Positions 20,670 through 32,721 are shown, counted from the first letter of the stretch. The stretch: DNA of 64,000 nt from Culex pipiens pallens (GCF_016801865.2 NC_068938.1:3583338-3647337); one strand, 5' to 3'. The notes: a model not told the origin generated them from the sequence alone. Made by a program: numbers and translations.

Positions 20670-21026
20670 TTGATCTTCCATCAAACTCACTTGCGATTTT
20701 CCGTTGAAGGACACAAAGGAAATTTTCAATCAATTCGCACTCGTCAAGAGAATCCCACACACTTTACACTAACCGCTTTGAGGAATACTACCTTCCGGGA
20801 TGAATCTACCACTTCCGGTGTTGCAGACTGCACACTACCAACGAGACTCACTGACTGGAACAGGAAGCCGACGTTGACCAAAACGATCGCGTCGACGGCC
20901 AGCGGTTCATTCGAACTGAAACCGTCTTCCTCGCCAGAGTGGCTTCCTCCGATCGAAAATCAATACTTATTACATAAACTAGATTCCACGATCAATTACA
21001 AGCGAATGCCGCTGCAAACTGCCTAG
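20670..21026 (+). CDS. Uncharacterised ORF, 118 codons, with adjacent poly(A) signal
   Basis: I do not recognise this protein. It is an open plus-strand frame, hydrophilic and rich in Thr, Ser and Pro (for example DWNRKPTLTKTIASTASG), with G/C-ending codons from about 20770 to 20960 where the flanking DNA is AT-rich. An AATAAA starts at 21035, nine bases after the stop, as in a compact 3' end. No domain, signal peptide or membrane segment is seen. The minus strand is also open here for about 70 codons without a Met, so the strand is uncertain. It could be a terminal exon, a small gene, or the remnant of a mobile element. Confidence 0.28.
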   Translation: MIFHQTHLRFSVEGHKGNFQSIRTRQENPTHFTLTALRNTTFRDESTTSGVADCTLPTRLTDWNRKPTLTKTIASTASGSFELKPSSSPEWLPPIENQYLLHKLDSTINYKRMPLQTA

Positions 21027-21059
21027 TGCCTTTCAATAAAAATATAAACCATTAGGTAT

Positions 21060-21750
21060 ATTTAGAATCAAGTGAATACACACCGAGAGAAATTATTCAC
21101 CAGGAAGCCAGGATTGTTTCGGATCTCCAATACCAACCAGAGTGTACTACTAACCAACACCACGGTGTGGCCTTCGAATGTCTGAGGGCAGGCCAAAAGA
21201 CGCGCTTTTTCCACCAATCATCGCCGACTATCGTCATCGAGAAATTAATCGTCTCGCTGTCCACACCAGCCACCACAGCGGACAACCCCGTCCCACTCCA
21301 AGAAGGGAGATGACAGTTTAAACCCCACGGCACGGTTTTAAAATAAATAAGTGTGAAGAAATTATCATCAGCCGGTGAAACCAACTTAATACCTAAAAAA
21401 ATCCAAGCATTCCAGCAAAATCCAATATATTTCCAAAGAGTTCAAAAATCTTAACCCCTTTGACACCCCTGAAATCCCCAAGCGAGAGAGAACCATGAAC
21501 CAAGAAAAGGGTGTCGTGGTAATGAAAATGACACGCCGATTTATTTGGACGAAGACACGAAGATCGGAGAGTGAATTAAACGTGGCGCAGCCTGTTGCAG
21601 CAGGAGCAGAGTAGAGTACAAGTTCAATGCAAATCTCGATCTCGCGATCTGGTGCACACAAGCGTCAACGGTCTATGTACTACCCCTTCTGAAGGGGTAC
21701 CAGGAGGAGAAGTACATAAAGAATCAAATATAAAGGAACAGATCGAGCCA
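21060..21750. other. GC-richer block of unknown role
   Basis: A minus-strand frame (21384-21097, 95 codons, Trp-rich, e.g. GDDWWKKRVFWPALRHS) ends at a donor-like CTGGTGAAT. No domain is recognised. A small perfect stem (accccttctgaaggggt) lies near 21681. The block may be exonic, but I cannot support a gene model. Confidence 0.25.
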
Positions 21751-21759
21751 ATAACGATG

Positions 21760-22460
21760 ATTTTTTTCGTATTTTTTTTTCTCTCTAATTGATTGAAGTC
21801 GAATTCGATAATCGTTCATATTGACGGTTTGTCTCGAATTTTGCCTTTCAACTGGCGAATGATGGATCGAGGCTGTAGTGCGGGGTTTTCAGAATTAGAA
21901 TACAACAGTGAAAATAAAATGACTCCGTAAGCAGTAAAATAAAAATAAGCGATAAGGTCATAAACTAAAATATTGTTGTCAAAATAATTGACACATTTCA
22001 TCCAGTCAATTTTACTTTTAGTTTTTCTTTGGTCGAATAATTTTTTCCTTGAAACTGATCATTGCGAAATAAAATTCAGATATGGTAACACGCAGACAAT
22101 TTTGAAAAGAAAATTCAAATTAGATTTTCTTTTTAAAACAAAAACCCTACTTAAATGCCCTTAATCAAAATTTAAGAGTAAAAAAACATGCAAAAATATT
22201 CAAAAGCACACGAATAAAAAAATACAAAAATTCTAAAATAAAATCTTTTTTTCTGATAAAAATTGCAATTTTTTAAGTGAAAAAATGTAAATATTGCTGA
22301 AAATTTACATTTTTTATGATTAAAAACTGATTATTAATCCAAAAGGATACTTTCAGAAATTTTGTTATTTTTTCAACATAAGCTTTCGAAAATATTTGCA
22401 ACGGCCTTACAAAGTTAAAGTTTAATTTTTTTTCCTGGTGCTGTGCCTCTTAATTCTTTT
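21760..22460. other. AT-rich gene-free DNA
   Basis: No gene is seen. A Harbinger-type fragment (atatttgcaacggcctta) lies at 22392-22409, just before the minisatellite. Confidence 0.45.
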
Positions 22461-23411
22461 TAGTCATTTTGGTCATCTTTGTCATTTTGGTCATGTTGGT
22501 CATTTTGGTCATTTTGATCATTCTGGTCATTTTGGTCATTTTGGTCATTTAGGTCATTTTGGTAATTTTGGTAATTTTGGTCATTTTGGTCATTTGGTCA
22601 TTTTGGTCATTTTGGTCATTTTGGACATTTTGGTCATTTTGGTCATTTTGGTCATTTTGGTCATTTTGGTGATTTTGGTCATTTTGGTGATTTTGGTGAT
22701 TTTGGTCATTTTGGTCATTTTGGTCATTTTAATCATTTTGAGCATTTAAATTATTTTGGTCTTTTTGGTCATTTTGGTAATTTTTGTCATTTTGAACATT
22801 TTTGTCAAGCTGGTCATTTGGTCATACTTCTCATAATTCTCATTTTGGTCATTTTAATCATTTTTGTCATTTTGTCATTTTGGTCATTTTGGACATTTTG
22901 GTCATTTTGGTCATTTTGGTCATTTTGGTCATTTTGGTCATTTTGGTCATTTTGGTCATTTTGGTCATTTTGGTCATTTTGGTCATTTTGATCATTTTGG
23001 TCATTATGGTAATTTTAATCATTTTGAACATTTGTATTATTTTGGTCTTTTTGGTCATTTTGGTAATTTTTGTCATTTTGAACATTTTTGCCAAGCTGGT
23101 CATTTGGCCATACTTCTCATAATTCTCATTTTGGTAATTTTGGTCATTTTGGTAATTTTAATCATTTTGAACATTTTTGTCATTTTGTAATTTTGGACAT
23201 TTTGGTCATTTTGGACATTTTGGTCATTTTGGACATTTTGGTCATTTTGGACATTTTGGTCATTTTGGACATTTTGGTCATTTTGGACATTTTGGTCATT
23301 TTGGTAATTTTTGTCATTATTGACATTTTTGTCAATTTTGCCATTTTTGGTCATATTTATATCATATTTTAGTCATTTTGGTCATTATGGTAATTTTTGT
23401 CATTTTAAACA
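22461..23411. repeat. CATTTTGGT 9-bp minisatellite with internal segmental duplication
   Basis: The 9-bp unit (ggtcatttt) repeats for about 950 bp with variants ggacatttt, ggtaatttt and gaacatttt. In 23180-23300 the units alternate as an 18-bp pair (ggacattttggtcatttt). A non-periodic marker around caagctggtcatttgg and tctcataattctc occurs near 22805 and again near 23092, showing a duplicated segment with an offset of about 286 bp. Because the unit is a multiple of three, several frames stay open (VIL or FGH repeats on +, KMT or NDQ repeats on -); these are artefacts of periodicity. Confidence 0.95.
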
Positions 23412-24288
23412 TTTATGCAAGTTTAAAATTATTTTTTCGTTGGATAATTTGATACCTCCCGCTCTCGATAATCCCTTCAATATCGACACAGAGAGAGTCC
23501 ACTGTATTTGTCAATTTTACGAAATCGAAAATTTGTTTTCTGGTGTAATTTTTTCATTCAAATAATTGATTCTGAAAAATATTATGTTGAGAAAAACAAT
23601 AATTACAAATAAAAAAGACAAGCTTTTTTATGCACAGCTGCAAAATTTGGAGACTCATCCAAATCAAACAAACAAAAACAAAGAAACTTCTAATTCAACA
23701 TTCGATTGAGTGCCCCAAAATTATACAAACTCTAGTGAATGATGGCCGTTTTCGTTTGTTTTAATATTTATGCATGAAAAAAGAAAATAAAAGTGTTTTG
23801 TGATCGATTATCCGAGGGTCCCAGTACCCAAAGCAATTTTTTTTTGCGACCACTTCGGAGTCATATTTATAATAAACCATGGAGACGCACGATCATCCTC
23901 AAAAAAGAACCTCCTTTCGACACCACCACCCACTCAGGCCACAGTTCCGATCATTTGTTTATGCGCTCTCAAGATGATCCCGACGAATCTCTCTCCCGAG
24001 AGAGCGAGCAAAACATTCTTCACTCTCGTCACGTTCTCTCCCAACTCAACTCCTCTCGGCGCGCTGCCGCACGCGATCACGCGAACGGGATCACTGCAGC
24101 AGCGCCTACTAATGCACATTTAGTACGCCCGTTGCATCACACTCACAAGTCGTTTGGTTGGTCGTTAGAATCTTGAGAGTTTTGCGCGCGCGGGCACTGG
24201 TATTGGTAATGACGATCGTGATGACGGTTGGCCACCGATTCTAGAACGCTTAGTAGGCTACGTGTCGAGGAGAACAACCGGCCCCTTG

Positions 24289-24454
24289 GGGAGTGTTCTT
24301 TTATTACGTAACGCAGTAGGGGGGGAGGGGGGGTCGGAGGCCGTGTTACGCTCCATGCAAAAATTTTAAAATTTGTATGAAAATTTTGTTACGAGGGGGG
24401 GGGAGGGAGTCCAAAAATCCATTTTTTTGCGTTACGTAATAAAAGAACGCTCCC
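24289..24454. mobile_element. Hairpin MITE with TTATTACGTAACGC ends
   Basis: The left end GGGAGTGTTCTTTTATTACG...TAACGC and the right end GCGTTACGTAATAAAAGAACGCTCCC are inverted repeats of about 26 bp. The centre holds G-runs and a second imperfect inverted pair (ccatgcaaaaatttt). The flanks are ccttgg on both sides but overlap the termini, so the target duplication is ambiguous. It lies inside the GC-rich island. Confidence 0.75.
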
Positions 24455-25379
24455 TTGGTTGGTGTGGTGTGGTGTGTTCTACAACACACAAGTTTAGCGC
24501 GAGTCTTCTTCTAATAGTGCTGGATCGGCTCATATGGTGATGTGTATTTGCTTTTCTCGGATGAAAATGAGTGCTTCTCTTCTCCTGAAGTTAGTCGCCG
24601 AAGCAGCAGCGGCAGGGCTCTTTATACTAGATGCTTTGGACGCGCGGCGAAGCATTCCGTGTTAGAACGCCGACTACGGTGAACGTGTGTGTTTTTGTCA
24701 GAAGTCGCGGCCTGTTGCAAGTCTGGAAGTGTGTTACTAGGTATAGTGTTACTATAGTGTACTCTGGCTAGGTCATAGCAAGCTGCGGCGCGGTGGCCCT
24801 CAGAACGACGCGGTGTGCTTAGCGTGTTGGTTTGGGGCGCGCAGCATCCAGAGAGCCGAGTAGGCCGTGCTGGACTAGTCGAGGTGTTCTAGTCGATGAC
24901 TACTGCGACGGCGACGACGACGGTTAGCAGCTAGTAGTGCTGGGTAATTGATGGTGAAGAGTTCTAAGTGCAGCATCCATTTCGAGTTGTTTTTTTTTCC
25001 TTTGCTTCTTCTAATGATCCAATTAGCCTCGGTGGTCGTCGTCGCGGCGATAGAATTAGTGTGTTTGGTTAGTGAATCGACGACGCCAGTGTGACGGCTG
25101 ATTGAAAACACATTCAATTCAAGCACTCTGCTGCTGCTGATGTTCTGCTGCGGTGAAGAAGAGTCTCGACTCAGTGAAGCGCGCAACCAACTCAACACAA
25201 CTCGGTGGTGGTGATCATCGGGAACGTCGAAAAAGGGCGTGACTATCACGCGCGCACACATGTGACGCGCGCGGTTTTTTGGCCATTTGGGCACGGTTCA
25301 TCAGCCGAAGAGAGTGCATTCATCGAATTCGTTTTAGCCGAAGAACGAAGAAGTGTGGTGGTGCTGTGTTGGTGCGCTC

Positions 25380-25571
25380 AAGAAGAAAAGTGAAAGAAGT
25401 AGCACAATTATTCCACAATTCTCGAAGAAAGGACAAACACACTTGCACACACAACCTACTGGTGTTATCCCTCACCAGCCCTGCACCGTCTTCTGGCACA
25501 ACATCTGGCCTGTCTTCTCGTCGTACTCGTCTTCATTCTTCGTAGGTCCACCCGAAACCCGAAAGCGCAAT
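25380..25571 (+). other. Putative leader exon ending at donor GTGAGT
   Basis: Exon-like sequence ends ...CGAAAGCGCAAT followed by GTGAGTTTTC at 25572. Open frames through it give no recognisable protein, so it is more likely 5' UTR. The exon start is unknown; 25380 is only indicative. Confidence 0.3.
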
Positions 25572-26089
25572 GTGAGTTTTCGAACCCATAAAAACCCTCT
25601 GTTCGTGTGATTGTGTGTGTGTTTTTTTTGTGTGTTGGTTGGTTTTGTGCGCTATTTTTAGAATGTACTAACTTCAAAAACACTCTTTTGCTTGCGCGCC
25701 TGTGTGTTGTACTTGTTCTCTTCTGCTGCTGCTGTTGCTGATGCCGTCCAAGCTGCTGCTGCTAATATATGTATAGTTATGACCAACCATCCTCAGCGCG
25801 ATCTTATTAAAAGGAACTAAGCCGCATCTTCGCGTGCGCCTGTGTTAGTGGTCGTGCGTGCGTCTGTATCTTTGTGACTTTGTTTGATTATCTCCGCGAC
25901 CGCGCCGACTTCAGCGCGTTATCAGTGGCGAAGAACAGCGCTCTTCTTGTCATTGCTACTGCTTCAACTGCTTCCAAAAGCAGCGCGCGCGCGATGATAG
26001 TCAATAAAATTTTCATCAATACACACACACTCACGCGCACACAAACACCCATACCAGCGAACCCTTCTAGTTAGTTACTTTGCTTAGTG

Positions 26090-26211
26090 TTTTCCGTGTG
26101 AGAGAAGAAGAAACTTAAAACACACAACACAGAATTCCGTCAACCGCCCCAACAGCAGCGCGAACCCAGGCCAGCGAAGAAGAACAAATGCTTCTGGAAT
26201 GAATTGTCATT
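26090..26211 (+). other. Putative leader exon ending at donor GTAAGT
   Basis: A purine- and CAG-rich segment with gaagaagaac clusters, a common exon signature, ends ...GAATTGTCATT followed by GTAAGTTAAA at 26212. A short ATG frame is open for only a few codons here. It could be an alternative first exon of the same gene as the donor at 25572. Confidence 0.3.
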
Positions 26212-26450
26212 GTAAGTTAAATTTGAATTTATTATTATGATACACCACATCTTCTCGGCACACATATCGGACAGGGGACGCGCGCGCGCCGAGCACCGAC
26301 ACGGTAGTGTCTGTGAACAACAACATATGGGGGATAACTGCCACCACCATCGACCACCGTGCACTGGGGCTGAAGTTGTTGTGGTACCTCGGATGCTTAC
26401 TAACAGGATGCTAACTTGTTTGACAAGGCTTTATTACTAACCAACAGCTT

Positions 26451-27496
26451 GTATTTAGACATAAGTACATTACTAACATATTGCTGTTATAGTTTTTTTC
26501 AAGCTTGTTTAGAATTTTTAGTCACAGACAGTAAAATTAAAAAAAAAAAAATCGGCATCATTAGGTTCTTATAATTTGAAAAAAAAAAATCAGAATTATA
26601 CTGAATTCTGGTTTCACAAGTATTCCTAAGAACAGAAACATCAGTCAATACATCGTAGATAGCAGGGAACAACCATCCATGCGTCTCCATTCGTCCAATT
26701 TACAATGCAATTGTTAAAATCTTAAAATCTAGAATTAGTTTTCAAAAAGTTCTAAGAGCCATTTATAAACAAAGACGTTTTTCGAATGGTTCTCGGCACA
26801 TAAACCCCATTTTTGCATTCCCTACTTTTTCAGAGCCTCAAATAATCAAAACAAATGCAAAAATACTCATAAAAATACTAAATTAATAAATTAATCGAAA
26901 AAATATGGACATAAAAAAAATGAAAATCCAAGGTCTTGTAATTTCCAAATTTTAAATAATAAATCTTAAAAAATCACTTTATATAATTAAAATACGTGAA
27001 AATTCATTTCGGAAAATTGTCAAATATAAACTTCTTTGATTAAAAAAAATAATTCAAAATTAAAACATAACAGTTAGAGTAACTTAACTTATTTTTTTAT
27101 TAGTTTAATAAAAAAACAGGTAAAATCATGACAACAGTTATTATTTATTCGAAAATATGTCTAAACGTTTAGAAATTCGTAAAAAAAAGGCTAGTCTCCC
27201 CTCCCTCACTCCCTTCAAAATCGATTAGAAAAATCTGGGAACAGATTTTTTTTTCAAATTATTTCAAAATTTTGATTGCAATCAGCTGAAACCGATTAAA
27301 AATGCATTACCCCGCGTTTATAAACATTTTTAACATGTCTGTTTTTTTTTTTTTCAAATATAACATTTTGCCTTCCTCACTGAGGTAAGGCTATAATCCT
27401 GCTTTTTTAGTACATTTTCGATGTACAGCACGCGAATTTTTTTTTTCGCAAAAAAAAATGTTTTCGTCAAAACTAAGATTTTTTGAAAAGTAATGA
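26451..27496. other. AT-rich gene-free DNA
   Basis: No gene is supported. The segment near 27368-27400 (ccttcctcactgaggtaagg) has the look of an end of an abundant mosquito repeat, but no partner end was found. Confidence 0.45.
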
Positions 27497-27978
27497 GGCC
27501 GTTGCAAATATTTTTCAAAGTTTATGTTGCACCACCCCCCCCCCCCCCCCTGCTTCAAAATTGGTCCGAAAAATCAGGGGGCAACAATTTTTTTTCAGGA
27601 AAATATCAAAATTTCAATGGAAATAGAAGTTTAATCAACTAGGAACAATCTTAAATGCCTTTTTCTGCATTGATAATCATATTTAACATGTTTGGACTCG
27701 TTTAAAAATACTTTGAACTTTTATGAAATTACAATGCATTTTTTTTTCGTCAAAATAAAGTTTCCGTCAGTATTTAGAAATTTTGGAAATCAATGATTGC
27801 AAAACAACTGGACAGGTGTATGATGCATTTTAAAACACTTTTTTCATTCAAATATTGACACCGTGGCATGTAATTTCAATTTTTAGCTTTTGTCATTTGT
27901 TGGCCCCCCCCCCCCCCCCCCCCCAAGACTTTGATCAGAGTCGAGGGACATAAACTTCAAACATTATTTGCAACGGCC
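27497..27978. mobile_element. PIF/Harbinger-like MITE, copy 2, with long C-runs
   Basis: It begins GGCCGTTGCAAATATTT and ends ATTATTTGCAACGGCC, with TGA on both sides (27494-27496, 27979-27981). C-runs of about 16 and 22 bases lie at 27535 and 27904. It is related to the copies at 16178 and 57046. No coding capacity. Confidence 0.75.
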
Positions 27979-29421
27979 TGATTGCAAAACAACATTTTTT
28001 AGGTAATGCACATTTGAGTTCCACAAAAATCCAAAAATATGAATATCAACGCAGGAAAATACACTCTATTTTAATTTTTTAGTTGATTGACTTCAACTTC
28101 CATCACAATTTTGAAGTTTGAAGTCCCCAGATTGTTTTGCGTTGATTTCAAAAGGCCCTCCCTTTTTTCCTTTTTTTTTTTGCTTTGAAAAATGTTTGCT
28201 ACGGCTATATTTTTAATTTTTACAATTTTAACATTTACTCATATTTTCAAAAAGTTACAAACTTTTTTTCCATTTTTCCATATGATAGTAAAGTTTTTTC
28301 GATAAACGAAAACCATGTTTCATCTCTAATTTTTTACTAATTCATAAAAAAAAATTACGAGAATAAAAAAATTAATAAAATGCCCTGGCTCAAGAAATTT
28401 AGTTTAACTAATTAAAAATTTAAAACTGCAAAATAACTATACCCAAACACAAGTTGGGATCCTTTTTCAAGTTTTTAAGCAATGTGACAAAATACAAGAA
28501 AATAATAGCATTACGCTCATAATGTACGACTTTTTTTTTAAACTATGCTGTCGTAAAAAAGATAATCGTTTTCATTTTATTTTAAGAAGCTTGGTCAAAA
28601 ACAAATCCAACTTTTTTGATCAATGAAAATTATTATGAAAATCTGCCTTAAATGCGTGCTATTATCCCATAGGTATAATACATTCAATGTCAGCCTTTTC
28701 ATTCCTAAAACAGATTAAAAAAATAAATATTGGAATCTCAAAATAATTTAAGTGCAACTGAATTGAGTATTGTAAAAAATAGCAACATTATTGATGAGTG
28801 AGAAAAAATGTTTCGATCAAGTTTGCTCTGAATGCCTGACTTTATCACGGATTCCTGATTTTTCCTAATCCCCTGAATTGAAAAAGACAGTGACTCTCTA
28901 TAACCCAACCGTGATCTGAAAATCCGCCGAAAATACTTTTCAAACAATTTGATCTTAAATAAGCAGTGAAAAGAAGAACTATTTTTTTTTTGTTGTTGCT
29001 GCAGGAATGGTTTCATACTGTTTTTTTTTAATTGACCAAACATCAAAAAGAATTAATCTAGACATTTTTGGAAAAAGGAATCAAGGCAGAAGAGGGTTTT
29101 GGTTGAAGTGCAGTAGATGAAAAATCGGATAAGATCGGTAAAAAAGGAAAACTTTACTATCGACATTAAGTTAAAATTAAAAATTGCTAATGCATTTATT
29201 GTTCAACAGTTGAAAATCAAATTTATCAACTAATTTGATACGATATAGTGACGAAAAACAAATAGATTTTTGTCATGCAGGGGGAGGTTGGAAAGATTTG
29301 ATTTGATTCGATTTGATCCCTAATCGAAACATCGGATAATCGAGGCTTCTGATAATCGAGGCTTCGGATAATCGATTTTTTTTAATTTAATACCATCCTG
29401 TTTATTGCAACCCGTCTTTAA
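27979..29421. other. AT-rich gene-free DNA
   Basis: No supported gene. A fragment of the CAGTCC/ATCCGAAG MITE family lies at 29320-29380 (gataatcgaggcttc twice). Short open frames are AT-driven. Confidence 0.45.
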
Positions 29422-29815
29422 GGTGAAGCCGTTGATCATTTTCGAAGAAAATTAATCATCACTATAAAATATTCTGTATTAAATTCAATTCAACGAATTT
29501 CAGCACCAAAATGAATCAGCATGTGCCGGTTGTTGCCTTCTTGAAGCCACTGGAAGAATTTTTGATCTAAATCAAATGTGCTTCAAAATTTATATAATTT
29601 TGTGGCACAGTCATTGACGTCCTATTTGGCAATCATTGATTAATGACGATTTCCATAACTTTACAAGGAATGGGATAATCGTTACCAAAATGAATCAGCA
29701 TGTGTAGGGCACTATTCTAAACAACTTGTTGAAGGAATTTTGTCAAAATATTGAAAGCGACGCAAAAATTATATCATTGAACGAAAAATCATGACAATGA
29801 TGGAAGTCTTCACGT
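29422..29815. mobile_element. TTAA-target MITE, copy 1
   Basis: The element runs from GGTGAAGCC to CTTCACGT and is flanked by TTAA (29418-29421, 29816-29819). It shares its whole length with 36233-36625 at high identity. Inside, the phrase taccaaaatgaatcagcatg is a repeat of caccaaaatgaatcagcatg about 180 bp earlier. A TTAA target suggests the piggyBac superfamily. Its right TTAA is also the left TTAA of the giant element at 29820. Confidence 0.75.
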
Positions 29816-30225
29816 TTAAGGCCCCCGTCTCGTGACTCGCGCGCGCGTGGTTTATCATTTTTCATATTTGCTATATTATCGTTTTTAAAAATCCAAACAC
29901 ATCACGATTTAGAGAATTTTCTCAGCTTTCTAACTACGGGTTCATTTTTCAAAAAAAGTGAGTTTTTCTTCTCCATCGGTGCTTTTTAGTAAAATAGTTT
30001 TTCAAAATTCTGGGGTATTTCAAAACTTATCGCGATGACCTATACTTTTTTTTACACCAAAATGTTCGTTGGGATGTGGGCAAAATATAACTAGAACATT
30101 GTTATAATTTTTGACCAAAATATATTGCCGTTTTTTAGTAAAAACTATAGCGCGCCATCACCATATTTTGAAAATATTGAAAAAGCTGGTTTTTACCTTG
30201 GAAGGCAAAAATCTCGAAATTCAAA

Positions 30226-31607
30226 GCGATGACCTATACTTTTTATCGATGGAGAATGTTCAGAAATATCCTAGAATCAATTTGTAGTACTTTGAAAAAT
30301 ATTTTAGTACATAAAAATATTTATTTTGGGCAAAACATTGAGAAAAATCTATTTTTTTAAAGAAACTCAAATATATTCCAAGTATTTCGCAAATATCTCG
30401 AAATTCAAAGCGATGACCTATACTTTTTATGGATGGAAAATGTTCAGAAATATTCTAGAATCAATTTGTAGTACTTTGAAAAATATTTTAGTACATAAAA
30501 ATATTTATTGTGGGCAAAATATTGAGAAAAATCTATTTTTTTCAAAGAAACTCAAATATGTTCCAAGTATTTCGCCAATATCTCAAAATTCATAGCGATG
30601 ACCTATACTTTTTATGGATGGAAAATGTTCAGAAATATTCTAAAATCAATTTGTAGTACTTTGAAAAATATTTTAGTACATACAAATATTTATTTTGGGC
30701 TAAATATTAAGGAAAATCTATTTTTTTTTCATAGAAACTCAAATATATTCCAAGCATTTCGTCAGTATCACAAAATTCAAAGCGATGACCTATACTTTTT
30801 ATCGATGGAGAATGTTTAGAAATATTGCAGTATTAATTTGTAGTACTTTAAAAAATATTTTAGTATATAAAAATATTTATTTTGGGCAAAATATTGAGAT
30901 AAATCTCTTTTTTCAAAGAACCTCAAATATTATCCAAGTATTTATTCAATATATCAAAATTCAAAGCGATGACCTATACTATTTATTGATGGAAAATGTT
31001 CAGAAATATTCTAGAATCAATTTGTAGTACTTTGAAAAATATTTTAGTACATAAAAATATTTATTTTGGGCTAAATATTGAGAAAAATCTAGTTTTTTCA
31101 AAGAAACTCAAATATATTCCAAGTATTTCGCCAATATCTCAAAATTCAAAGCGATGACCTATACTTTTTATGGATGGAAAATATTCAGAAATATTCTAAA
31201 ATCAATTTGTAGTACTTTGAAAAATATTTTAGTACATACAAATATTTATTTTGGGCTAAATATTAAGGAAAATCTATTTTTTTTTTCATGGAAACTCAAA
31301 TATATTCCAAGCATTTCGTCAGTATCACAAAATTCAAAGCGATGACCTATACTTTTTATCGATGGAGAATGTTTAGAAATATTGCAGTATTAATTTGTAG
31401 TACTTTAAAAAATATTTTAGTATATAAAAATATTTATTTTGGGCAAAATATTGAGATAAATTTTTTTTTTCAAAGAAACTCAAATATTATTCAAGTATTT
31501 ATCCAATATATTAAAATTCAAAGCGATGACCTATACTATTTATTGATGGAAAATGTTCATAAATATTCTAGATTCAATTTGCAGTACTTGAAAAAATGTT
31601 TTAGTAC
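30226..31607 (+). repeat. 185-bp tandem repeat array (left arm)
   Basis: About 7.5 units begin with gcgatgacctata at 30226, 30410, 30595, 30782, 30966, 31151, 31339 and 31523 (spacing 184-188). Units 3-5 match units 6-8 best, with an offset of 556-557, a three-unit higher-order repeat. Frames opening MTYTFYGWK in each unit are by-products of the repeat. Confidence 0.95.
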
Positions 31608-31624
31608 AATCACATTTTTCCAAA

Positions 31625-32036
31625 ATCAATTCAAATCAAATTGCTCTCTCAACAGCATTGCCTTGGCGTTCTCGATTGTGAGATTCCTACTCGAAACTAG
31701 GTGTTCGAAGGCTTGATTGTTGAGGCAATTGCAAACCTCTTTTTACATCCAAGCTTCCATCTATTCCGGGATTAGAATTGATGATCTTTGGATTGTGAGT
31801 CCAACTGCTGACCAGCGACTCCATCGAGATAGGACCCAGGGAAACGACTTCTGGATTGAGCTAACGACCTTCCCTCTAAGTTAGACCGGGGCCAACATTT
31901 ACTTCCCTGTCCGACGGAAGGCGTGATCAGACAAATCTCGTCTCGAAAAATGCCACCGGAACCTTTTGGGATCGAAACCAGGCCGCCTGAATGAGAGGCA
32001 ACCAGGTATATCCCTTTACCACCGGTCCTGGCTTTT
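31625..32036 (-). mobile_element. tRNA-derived SINE with two tRNA-like modules, inserted in the tandem array
   Basis: On the minus strand it reads a tRNA-like head with GGTTTCGATCCC, then a body matching 41403-41837 (cgagacgagatttgtctgat, cgtcggacagggaag), then a second tRNA-like module and a TTGATT-type tail. The flank at 32037 (caagtatttttccaat) resembles the 185-bp array unit, so the SINE interrupts array-like sequence. Diverged from the other two copies. Confidence 0.75.
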
Positions 32037-32498
32037 TCAAGTATTTTTCCAATATCTCAATATCTCAATATTACAAAAAAACTTACCAGAAATTTTAGTG
32101 TTGCTCAAGCAATATTTATTTGTCTCAGAAAAATATATTTGGACATATGCTTACATGCACTTTTCAAATAGAATTGCTATATAACATTTTTTTTCCTATA
32201 ATCTTACACTTTTTATTGACTGAAAAACCAATTATGCAAAATTGTATGTGTGGACAAATAAAATTTATGAGGAATGAGTTTCCCCAAACGTTGAAATTCC
32301 TCATGATGAATGTATACAATTATATGCCATGTTTTTTTGCGGTATATTTATGCTACAAATGAAATCATGAATCAATCCTAACAGAAATAAATAATATATT
32401 TTATAGTAAATAATCCTCCAGCCTGAAAAAAATATAGTTTTGAATAAAAAATAATAATTTCAAAAATCGTGAACTGCCTACATGAATTTGAAAATTTA

Positions 32499-32721
32499 CA
32501 CAGAAAAAAAAAGTTGAATTTTGGAATGTTGAAAATTTGGTAGGTTGAATATTACCTTTTTTGAGTAATATTACATAAAAAATGTGTAAAAATGTGAACC
32601 TGATGAATATTCATCAAAAACTGATGCAAATTCATGATTTTCTGGGGTTAAATTAATCATTTTTTTACACAAAACCTGTCATCATTTCCTGATGAATATT
32701 ACCATCATTTTTTTTTCAGTG
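32499..32721. mobile_element. Small MITE with CACAG/CACTG ends and TA flanks
   Basis: TA-CACAGAAAAAAAAAGTTG at the left and CATTTTTTTTTTCAGTG-TA at the right form inverted ends. The interior has gatgaatatt repeats. Related in style to 34552-34710, 37606-37795 and the fragment at 38420. Confidence 0.6.

Larger units (their letters stand above)
23790..26450. promoter_or_regulatory. GC-rich island: likely promoter and 5' leader region
   Basis: This is the largest non-repetitive GC-rich stretch in the window. It carries CAG/CTG runs, GTGTGT tracts and CGCGCG clusters typical of long leaders of insect developmental genes. No long coding frame with a recognisable domain is present. Two consensus donors face right (25572 GTGAGT and 26212 GTAAGT), supporting plus-strand leader exons. 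A weak TATA-like tttata lies at 24621. The target gene is not in view. Confidence 0.4.

Noticed and set aside
22438..23372. Several open frames of 78-108 codons (VIL, FGH, KMT and NDQ repeats)
   Set aside because: They are produced by the 9-bp periodicity of a minisatellite and appear on both strands.
24875..25683. Overlapping frames on both strands (62-139 codons) in the GC-rich island
   Set aside because: High GC lowers stop frequency; the frames overlap each other and show no domain. Leader or regulatory DNA is more likely.
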